Positions 35,008 through 45,235 of a stretch of 64,000 nt of DNA are shown one piece after another; the stretch's first letter is position 1; the number at the start of each line of letters is the position of its first letter. Under the pieces are notes generated by a model. The model ran no database searches, was not told the origin of the DNA, and saw nothing but the letters and a program-made list of their open reading frames with translations. Location: assembly GCA_916048095.2 (NCBI GenBank), contig OU696595.1:397001-461000 (forward strand), read 5' to 3'. This stretch comes from Sacculina carcini (taxonomy: Eukaryota; Arthropoda; Thecostraca; Sacculinidae). A program made the translations under genes and the position numbers.

Positions 35008-35149
35008 AATAATTAAACTTATAATTTTCAATAGATTAATATTTTTATGAGTGTACCCTATTTCATTTTTATTTTTCCATATTTTTTATGAATTGAATAT
35101 GAATTTCATGTTATGAATTGCTCCGCACAACGGGCGGGTTTTAATGCTA

Positions 35150-36978
<1,829 letters not shown>

Positions 36979-37009
36979 TATATATATAGAGAGAGAGAGA
37001 GATTTCTTT

Positions 37010-37496
37010 TATGAATATATAAAATAAATTATCTGTCTGTCTGTGTGTATGTATGCTTGAATATGAGGTGACATAATTGCTCTGGTTCAATGGTATAGAT
37101 CAGGGGTTTCAAACGCAAACGATGCGATGGCTCATTTTTATGAAATATATTTGTCCCGCGGGCAGCAACTATAGACAATAAAATATTCAATTTCACCGTA
37201 TAGAATGAATTCTTATACAAAACTAGCGAATTTTACTTTAACATCCAGAACGGATCGTGTTCGAGTTCTGAATTATTCCGCACGACGGGCGAGTTTAAAT
37301 ATGTGGCGGGTTGAGGAAAAATATTCTATCAAAATAAATATGAAAATATTCACGTTTGAACTTTTCTATTGAGTAAGACACTTATGAGTTTACATTTTTT
37401 TCTTTTTTAATTTGGAATATTGTTATGAATATCAATTTTTATAAATATGAATTTCATTTTATGAATTGCTCCGCACAACGGGCGGGTTTTAACTTA
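37010..37496 (+). mobile_element. Diverged Helitron-like element B9
   Basis: Starts after a short (GA)n run with AAATTATCTGTCTGTCTG and ends CCGCACAACGGGCGGG then TTTTAA. It is more diverged than B1-B8, so it is older or outside the recent amplification. Confidence 0.5.
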
Positions 37497-37660
37497 TATA
37501 TGATATTGGTGTAGCCAGGCAGTAAATTTTCGCGCTTACAAACGAGGTTAAAGTGAATTGCAATTTCGGATTTTGCAATCTTTATCCTGGTGGATTCTAA
37601 ATCTCTTGTCAGTTTCTGGTCGCTTTGACTCAAACACTTCAAAAGCGTTCCTATATTATG

Positions 37661-37697
37661 TAACGTTTCGGAGTTTGCTGACTCCATCTTCAGACAA
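37661..37697 (-). other. Hammerhead-like core in the PLE 3' region
   Basis: On the minus strand CTGAAGA is followed by GGAGT, a short loop, ACTCC and GAAAC. This is the order CUGANGA, stem II, GAAA of the hammerhead ribozyme core, which PLEs are known to carry. An extra U sits before stem II, and I cannot find a convincing cleavage triplet or stem I, so this may be a degenerate relic. Confidence 0.3.
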
Positions 37698-37817
37698 TTC
37701 ATAAAAGCACAATACACATGATATACAATACACAACGAATATAAACAATTGTTCAAAATATGGGCGATTATTTAAATACAATGACTATAGTCGCGCCTAG
37801 GTGCTAGCGACCAGGGA

Positions 37818-38366
37818 TCACGCCAAGGTGTTATCATCAAGCGGATATGCGGGCGTCTGACTGTCGCAAGGGCGAGTCGAGTTTCGCTCAGATGGTAGGG
37901 CTCGCTGAGTTAGAAGTACACCATTTTCTTCCTGCTGAATGTTTATTGATGGCCTCAGCTTGGTGATGTACACTGCTTCAAGCAGGCGCAGTCGACGTGC
38001 GTCGTTTTCATTCGCCAACACCTCAGTACCGCGAACAATATCCTCACGTGTCAGTTTTTGTTTGTGAACCGAGCTGAAATGTTTTTTGATGGCGCCGTTG
38101 CTCAGGTGGCAAGTCAGCCGCCGCGACAGCGTCGTCGTCGTCATACCAATATATCTTTGAGGTTCACACCCCTCAACATTGTATGTTAATTGGTAAACGA
38201 CGTGATGCTGCTGCAGCTGCGCAGGCTTGTCACATTCTGGTTTGTTGCGGAGAACCAAGTTTGCCGTCTTCTGCGTTTTGTAATAAATAATCAATTTCAC
38301 TACAGTGTTTTCTTCAGTGGCCTTCACGTTATTCTCGACAATGTTTTTCATCACACGTTCATACAC
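37818..38366 (-). pseudogene. PLE GIY-YIG endonuclease
   Basis: The fragment includes VVYQLTYNVEGC and RYIGMTTTTLSRRL, which align with the two halves of the GIY-YIG core including the conserved Tyr and Arg. It is followed by GAIKKHFSSVH, then LLEAVYITKLRPSIN with the conserved Glu and Asn. This domain nicks target DNA to prime insertion. The frame differs from that of the reverse transcriptase next to it. Confidence 0.8.
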
Positions 38367-39343
38367 TCTGTGCGAGGTCGAAAATACGTTTTGTAATAGA
38401 GCTCAATGCTTTTTGTGTCTGGGCGATTCGATGTATCTTTTTGGAACAAATTATTCAGCGTTTCTGCGATGACGTCTGATATTTCTGTGTTGCAGTAACC
38501 ATTATTTACCAAGACTTGCGTAACTCGCTCCAGTTCACTGTGAGTTGATTGCCACGTTGAACAGTGTGTCAGAGCACGTCGCACGTATGCAGAAATCGTT
38601 GCTCGCCGGTATCTGTTAGGGCATTCGCTTCGGCCGCTCATGCACAGGCCTGCGTTGGTGGGCTTGGTGTGGACACTGGTGTCTATTCGTTCACCATTCA
38701 ATTGAACCAGCACATCGAGAAATGGCAAGCGATTATTTTGTGCGTATTCTTTGTTCAGTTTTAGCAACGTTTCTTTCTCAAGTGCTGATTGCAGGTTCTC
38801 TACCTCGTCTGGTGACTGCACTTTGACGAATATATCGTCGATGTAGCGACAATATACGGACGGTTTGCTGTTGTTTAGCACCTCTGCTTCGGCTGCTCCC
38901 ATAAAAAAGTTGGCGAAAAGAACACCCAAGGGGCTACCCATCGCAATTCCGTCTACCTGCTGGAATAGTTGACCAGCGGGACAGGTGAAAGGAGCTTCCA
39001 TGGTACAGACGGTCAATAAGGCACGCATTACCTTTTCTGGTGTTTGTAGTGACTCATTTCTATCGCACCTATATACACGGTCCATTATGATGTCGATGGT
39101 GCGATCAACTGGTATGTTTGTGAAAAGGCTTTCAACATCCAAAGATGCGATCGTGCCTCCTTCATGCTTTCCATTCCTCAACAATTCCAGAAAGTCATGT
39201 GAGCTGCTCAAGCTGTAGTCACTCTGCACATATGGTCGTAGAATTTCGTTGAGTTTTTTGGCAACACTGTAGGCTGCACTTGGTATTTGTGAGATTATCG
39301 GTCTCAATTGATTGTCAGACTTGTGGGTTTTGACATTTGACAA
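38351..39343 (-). pseudogene. PLE reverse transcriptase
   Basis: A 330-residue frame with RPIISQIPSAAYSVAKKLN, SLDVESLFTNIPVDRTI (motif A), DGIAMGSPLGVLFANFFM (motif B), YCRYIDDIFVKV (motif C, YIDD) and LPFLDVLVQL. These are hallmark Penelope signatures, close to the telomerase side of the RT tree. The frame is uninterrupted over this span, but its neighbours are in other frames. Confidence 0.85.
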
Positions 39344-40007
39344 CCGGGTGAAAATTCCCCTGTCAACATAGGCAGTTTGTGTGTGCTGTCAGATTTGTTG
39401 AACTGAGAAATCAACCTGTTGAGTTTCTTTCTGATGGCGTCTGTTGGATTTGGTCGTATTTTCTTGAACTTTGTGCTATCGCTCAATATTTCATTCATTT
39501 TGCTCATATATTCATCTTTTTCAGTACTTCAAACGATGAACTTTTGTCAGCGCAGCGGACGACGATATTGGGGTTGCTACGTATCTCTTTTGCTGCGTTT
39601 CGTATGCGTTCATCGATTATCTGACTCTGATAGGATCCTCTTGATTTTGTTGACTCTGCCAGGAGAATGGATTGTAGCTCAGGTGTTGTCTTTAGCTCAC
39701 CTCGTTCTTCTCTTCTCTGTATGTCGTCTAACAACACTTCAATTTCAACTCGCTTCTCATGCAACTTGGCCTCAGTTGAGAAGTGGCAATTTAGGCCCAT
39801 ACTGAGCAGCTCAATTTGGTCTTCAGATAAAGTTTCCTCAGACAGGTTCAAATAGGCTTCGGTTTGATTCGGGATGTTCAGTCTTCCGCCATTAAAAAAA
39901 AACTCATCAAATTTAATCTGGTTCGTCTGGTTCAGATGTGATGAGACAACGTCACTCGGTTCCTTCTCACACTTCATGCTGTGTCGCCGCAGTCGGCTCT
40001 GGTGCAC
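39304..40007 (-). pseudogene. PLE N-terminal region
   Basis: Two adjoining frames. 40007-39504 contains LLSMGLNCHF and NPNIVVRCADKSSSFEVL. The latter fits the conserved RADKSS block ahead of PLE reverse transcriptases. 39507-39304 continues with EILSDSTKFKKI and RKKLNRLISQF. The split shows a frameshift near 39505. Confidence 0.7.
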
Positions 40008-40314
40008 GTGACAGCTACACTCACCACCAGGCGACAGTGTGTGGTGGCGCGGCCATCGGTGGCGGCGGCGCTGGTGGCGGCTCGCTCTTCTCCACAGCTG
40101 TTATCAGCGGCTCGGCGTCGGCGCCCGAACTCAAGACACTGTTCGCACCCACTCCGGCCACCATTGGTCAGTTCAGTTCACTGCTGTTGTTGTTATTGAT
40201 TTTGGTCAGGTTGTCTGGCTGGAAAACCTCGAGCTGAGTTGCTGAGCGAAGACACGATACTGTGACCGGGTTACCCACAGCTTCTTGTGTTGGCGTCTCA
40301 GTTGATAATGCGCT

Positions 40315-40342
40315 ATGTATATATATATATATATATATATAT
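40315..40342. repeat. (TA)n microsatellite
   Basis: Short TA tract at the right edge of the PLE. Confidence 0.9.
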
Positions 40343-40809
40343 ACATGTGATGCACCTTTAAGCAAAAGGTGAGCTTAATTTACCTGTTACGACGGTTGAT
40401 TAACTCAACAGAAAGTACTGCATTCAACAGGCATGCACTGAATTCAACAGGCATTTTGGTGAATTATTCTAAAGATAATATATTTTCAATTTAACCACTG
40501 AAACATGTATAATTTAGTTAATTTGCAATTCAACGACTGCGTCACAATCATGGCGCATGTAATCACAAATTGTGGCGCATTTTGTGACTCAACTGTGCGC
40601 GCGCGTGCATTTTGCCGGCAGCCATTGAGGGGTGCGGGGGCGTGCCGTCCATAAGACCGCTGGAAACACTGCACAACGCCCTGTCGCTGCGCCAGGTCAA
40701 CGCGTTCATTGACCGGGTGACCAGCGCTCACCACTGACCTGTCAATCACTCGCCAGCCAGCGTGCGGTTGCAGGGTGAATTGAGAAATGAAATTTGGAAT
40801 TTCCTGATC

Positions 40810-40880
40810 TCCAATAATCACAATTTAACTCAATAGGATTTATTTTTAATTTCTTTTTAGTTAAATTGTGATTTATTGGA
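40810..40880. repeat. AT-rich foldback hairpin
   Basis: TCCAATAATCACAATTTAAC(T) at 40810-40830 is the complement of 40859-40880 with one extra base. The loop is about 28 bases. It could be a MITE-like foldback or a chance-preserved inverted repeat. Confidence 0.6.
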
Positions 40881-41666
40881 TAGTATAGTTTTTTCGTGGA
40901 TATCCTTTTTTCGCTGAATTTCCGGCTAAACATACGCAGTAGTCATTAATTGCGACGAGTGCGCCAATTTCGTCTGTGATGCGCCACAGACCACGCGTTA
41001 GTCGTGGAGCAATTTCTGCTTTAACCATGAGCGTTTTGATGCGTCGCAAAATGTATATATAAAGTAAAACAAATGCATTTTATGCCAGCATGTCATGTGT
41101 ATCAAGCAAGAGTGATGCCAGATGGCTGATATGTGTTAAATGAGATTTTCATGTAGCACGTTTATTGTTTGAATATATCGTGAATATTGCCGATTACCGA
41201 TGTAGGTTGAATTTTTATGTGCAATTTTTGTGTTTTTTTCAGACTGATTTGCTATATTGTGTGCTCGAATATTAGTTATATAATATTAATCAATTCGTAT
41301 TAACAGCATGCTAGGACAGGTGCGATCAATAAACCGAACTGGGATTCGTTGTTGCGTGTGTATTTCAAGTGAAACCACACACTGGGGCTGAGCAGTAACC
41401 GGTTGCGACGGATCCTCCACATGAACCCTGGAACTGGCACCGAGACTAGGAACTGGTTCTGGATTCGGGTCCACAACGGTTCCTAGTATCGGGTCCAGCA
41501 CATTCAACATTTCGCATTTCGTATCGGACATTAAACATGTCTTTGGTCGTCCGTGTTGTTCGACGATGATTATCGTCTTGTAGCTCCTCCATGAACTGGC
41601 ATGTGACTTTCATTGGCATTGTGACTGGCATGTGACTGTGGAGTCCAATCAATGCTTCACATTATG

Positions 41667-41927
41667 CTACATAAAGAAATAAGATATGGTCGTCAGATGT
41701 TCTGTGTTACCAGTTGTGCCCCTCAAAGGAATGAATAAATGAAGAAAGTCCTGAATTTCTCCGAATGAATTGAATTCGTCAAAAGAAAATGTTTGCAGAC
41801 GTTGCAGAGGTTCAGATGAAACGATTGACTCATTCAAAGCCATTAGACAAGAGTACACAATACTTGACAAGAGTTCCAGAATTACTTTCAACGGTGATAA
41901 CACGTCTGGATAGGTGCATTGCTTCAA
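41667..41927 (-). other. Unidentified open frame, 86 residues
   Basis: The translation (VILELLSSIVYSCLMALNES, TFSFDEFNSFGEIQDFLHLF) has a balanced, helix-friendly composition unlike the low-complexity chance frames nearby. I do not recognise it. It could be an exon fragment of a host gene or chance. Confidence 0.15.
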
Positions 41928-42383
41928 ATGGAGAATAGTTTGAAGGTGATAAGACTATGAACATGTAACAATTTGTGTGTAGCGCATCATTGCGTGCGCG
42001 TATAGTGACCGCCTAGCCCGGACGTACTCGATGCAATCGTGCGTTAGAGCCACACAGAAGGCGCGCAAGAGACAGCGTACGCCGCGAGTATTCGGGGTCT
42101 CGTTCCTGCTGCTCCATGCACCACGGAAGGCGCGCGGGGAACAGCGAAACGCCACTACTGGTTGCGCTGCCGATGAACCGGTTTGCTCGGCAGAGAGGCC
42201 AAGCTGCCTTTGATCCAGAAAGAGTGGACCAGAGGCGGTGAGCATGAAATAGAGGACAAGGAGAGGAACGTGAGGGCCCGTGATGTGCAATACTATCAGG
42301 TGGAGGAAACACCAGCGTAAACCAGCTCCTACTGACCGGATAGGTGGAGATGTTCTAGCAATCACACGCTCATAGACGGTAAG

Positions 42384-43367
42384 CCCCTAGACGCTCATAG
42401 ACGGTAAGACGTTTGGGCGTTTTTGTGCCGAGCGTTTGTTTTGCCGTCGCCGCTCTAGTGAGAACACACTTGGCGTTTATTTTGCCGTCGGAGAATGTGT
42501 CGTCCTCTCACCCACTTGATCACTTGATCACTTGATCACTGACCACAGTGCAGTCGGGGTGTGTTCCAGTGTTGTGTGAAGTGTACTAGTACTGCGTGTT
42601 CCCGATCATTTGAAGAGAGCTTTGATATAAAATAATTCCTTACATTTTTACTATGTCGTCGTCAAGCAAAAAGACGGCGAAAAACATCCTTATTTGGGTT
42701 CATCCTTATTTGGGTTCATCAATCAATATATTTAGAGCGCACGGAAATGACACACACGCGAAACGAAAAAATACACAGAGAAAAACATCATGTACCGGGA
42801 AACAATGCCGCAACAGCAATGTAAAAATGCGACCAGAAACAATGAACAGCGATATAGAACAACGACATGCATATGATAAACATCGCACAACACAAAACTA
42901 GCAAAAGAAACAGCACGAATTAAGAATCAAGATTGAGGAAGCAAAATAATGAAGACAAATAGACAATATATATTTATAGACAAATAGACATGAGATGGAC
43001 GAAGGAAGTAAGTGAGCGGTATTGTCAACCTGTTCATCTGCAGTCACGACAAAAATAAGAAGAAACACGGACACTACGAACACACTCTGGTCAGCGGCAA
43101 GCTGCACGACAAGTGTGTATCAGCGCATTGAGTCACGCGGGCCACCACCCCGCTTGGGCGGCAAAAGAACGTCGACGACATTTTTGCCGTCGTGAAAGTA
43201 GTGGCAGCGTGTGGCAACATTGTTTTGCTGTCGTCGACGACAAAACAAACGCTCGGCAATTTTGCCGCTCCATGTGTACGACGCAATAGCTTCATGCACG
43301 CCACTACTGATTCGACGGCGACGGCAAATAAACGCTCGGCACAAAAACGTCCAGTGTGTCCCTAGCC
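42384..43367. mobile_element. Non-autonomous DNA transposon with terminal inverted repeats
   Basis: CGTTTTTGTGCCGAGCGTTT at 42418 is matched in inverted orientation at 43331-43350, and the match extends into GCCGTCGCC on the inner side. The outer ends resemble each other less well (CCCCTAGACGCTCATAGACG against the complement of CGTCCAGTGTGTCCCTAGCC). Subterminal TTTTGCCGTCG motifs recur (42439, 42479, 43183, 43229). Length is about 0.98 kb. The superfamily is not clear, and no target duplication could be defined. Confidence 0.6.
42653..42901 (+). CDS. Small open frame inside the TIR element
   Basis: An 82-residue frame beginning MSSSSKKTAKN, with two copies of CCTTATTTGGGTTCAT in its early part. 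It may be a remnant of a transposase or a chance frame. I do not recognise a domain. Confidence 0.15.
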   Translation: MSSSSKKTAKNILIWVHPYLGSSINIFRAHGNDTHAKRKNTQRKTSCTGKQCRNSNVKMRPETMNSDIEQRHAYDKHRTTQN

Positions 43368-43433
43368 TGTGTAACACTGTGTATTGCGAGCAGGATCGCC
43401 TCCGAACACTGTCATCATTCTGCGGTTATTAGT

Positions 43434-43690
43434 ATTATTATTATTATTAATTACAGGCAAATCCAGTAACATGGTAAGACTGTACAAGCACGATTATCAC
43501 CCTGCGGTGGTCCCATGGACCGGAAGCGCCCTAAAGATTTAGAGAGAAAGAGAGTTCGAAAAGAAAATAATAAATATATAACAATAAACAATATAACATT
43601 ATCCGGTAACACTCCATAATGTTACTCCGCCCACGTTCTTCAATACATTGCAACAATAAATGACAGCCTACAATAAATGAGAATATTTTT
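43434..43690 (-). mobile_element. 5'-truncated copy of the CR1/L2-type LINE
   Basis: Only the 3' UTR end is present: (TTA)n, ATTACAGGCAAATCCAGTA, the CACC...GGTG hairpin and part of the AT-rich minisatellite. It aligns with 3985-4280. Its inner end meets the start of a Helitron relic at about 43691. Confidence 0.85.
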
Positions 43691-44531
43691 ATCTATCTAT
43701 AAATATATATAGAAGAGATCATCTGTCCGTGTGTCTGTCTGTCCCACTCTCCTTGGTCCATTTTCTGCCAGCTACTAATCGGCGACCACTTGGCGTACAC
43801 GCTAAAAATTTATACCATCATGCTGGAAATTTTATTGTCCACACGATAGGCTAAATTTTAAATTTTAAAATAAAATTAAAGATAGTTATAGCGGTGTAAA
43901 GACAAAATGAGCCTTGAAAATGCGAACGTTTTCGTCAATATTCTGTCATCTACTCCTCATAAACCAGAAATAGTACAACTATACGAATTATACCACTGTT
44001 TAGAAAATTTTCTGTTCTAAAAGACAGGCTGAAATTTATACCCAAAAATTAAATATAAAATATGTAAAATTGGTAAAATTTCAACCTACATTCAATATTT
44101 TATTTGAACTTCGGTCGTCCGATTTTATTTACTTTTTTCTCTATTTCTCAACAACTAATTATGACACATATAAATAAATTATACCATCATGCTGGGAATT
44201 CGGACTTCTACAACACGGTGTAATTTTTAATTTTCCAGAGTGTATTCAAAAAAAGGTTACGGCGGTGTAAAGTCAAAAAGACAAAATTAGCACTGAAAAG
44301 CGTGAGTATTTTGTTCAATATTCTGCCAACTAATCCTGATAAACCAGCAATGGTACAGCTATAGATATTGTACCACTGTGTAGATAATTTTGTGTTCTAC
44401 AAGATAGGCTATAATGTACACCCAAAAATAATATACAAAACGTGTAATATTGGCAAAATTCTGATCTACATCCAAAATTTTACTTGAACATCATGCGACT
44501 AAAATTAATTAATTTTCTCGCTATTTCTCAG
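43691..44531 (+). mobile_element. Diverged Helitron A relic (5' part)
   Basis: Begins TCTATAAATATATATAGAAG, then CTGTCCGTGTGTCTGTCTGTC and the same satellite-type sequence as A copies, but clearly more diverged. It is interrupted at 44532 by the LTR of E3. Confidence 0.6.
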
Positions 44532-44676
44532 TGTGGCGTCTGCGCAAATGTAGGGTAACAACATTTGCACATACACCACAAACACACACTGTTCAGACAG
44601 ACATTCGGAACATACACGTATATTAAAGTTCACGAATGATTTCATCTGCAAGCAAAGCAATCATATACATATCAAC
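44532..44676 (-). repeat. 3' LTR of E3, left portion
   Basis: Begins TGTGGCGTCTGCGC on plus. From 44591 it matches 55021-55106. It is separated from the rest of the LTR (49344-49596) by E4. Confidence 0.75.
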
Positions 44677-45136
44677 TGTAGTGAAAATATAGATGTATTC
44701 AATGAAGATGATGACGACAATGAAATGATGGCACTGAAATGCACTCTTGAAAACAAAACTTATAATGAACAATAAACACTTTGTGGTCTCGCACCAATCA
44801 CAATTACAAATACACCACCAACACACGAACACCACCAACACTCACAACGCTCAAAACCAGACTGCCTGTAGCTCGCTTCAGCCACACGCACAGGCGTCAC
44901 ACGTCACAATGTCAAAGTACACTGACCAATCAGAACACAGTACGCGAGTCACGTGACAAGCCAAGTCACATGAACCATACGCACACGCAGACATATACAC
45001 GCACATACACGGTAACTCGCATTCATGGAAAAGAGCAGGCACACCATTCGCGCACTTGAACATACACATACAAACACACCTACGCGGTTACACGATTTCA
45101 TCACACTGTACATACACAATACGAATACCTATTACA
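44677..45136 (-). repeat. 3' LTR of E4
   Basis: TG...CA ends. In element orientation it starts TGTAATAGGTATTCG, preceded by the purine-rich CCATGGGGGCA. Confidence 0.95.
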
Positions 45137-45235
45137 TGCCCCCATGGTGTTCACACCAATCAAATACAATATATAATCGAACCAATACAGCGGCAACAAA
45201 AACCTACACATGATACAGGCAATCAATAATTAAAA

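Larger units (their letters stand above)
26017..35149 (+). mobile_element. Helitron-like element, copy A5 (split by LTR element E2)
   Basis: The most diverged full A copy. It has an extra hairpin module at about 28100-28320 and an internal duplication of the GCAGCAACTATAGACAATAG module (29490 and 29707). E2 is inserted at 29891. The tail resumes at 35008 and ends GCTA at 35149. Without E2 it is about 4.0 kb. Confidence 0.6.
37497..40312 (-). mobile_element. Penelope-like retroelement (PLE), decayed
   Basis: On the minus strand this shows an N-terminal PLE region, a PLE reverse transcriptase and a C-terminal GIY-YIG endonuclease, the defining order of the Penelope group. Coding is spread over more than one frame, so the copy is inactive. 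Boundaries are approximate: the left end abuts the B9 terminus and the right end a (TA)n tract. Confidence 0.85.
40345..42383. other. Unassigned lower-repeat sequence
   Basis: I recognise no element here. It contains a hairpin (40810-40880), CG-containing TGGCGCAT motifs, a GC-rich patch at 42000-42300 and minus-strand frames of 81-136 residues (41286-41531, 41667-41927, 41955-42365) whose products I do not recognise. If host DNA exists in the window, it is most likely here. Confidence 0.4.

Noticed and set aside
9243-35149. Regularly recurring short GC-rich repeat as a CRISPR array
   Set aside because: Spacing is irregular, intervening sequences are themselves repeated, and the genome is eukaryotic.
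39938-40245. Gly/Ala-rich plus-strand frames near the PLE 5' end
   Set aside because: They overlap the PLE N-terminal coding on the other strand and a GGC-rich simple stretch, with no recognisable product.
41955-42365. 136-residue minus-strand frame in the GC-rich patch
   Set aside because: Composition is erratic, no domain is recognisable, and an overlapping frame of similar length exists in another phase.
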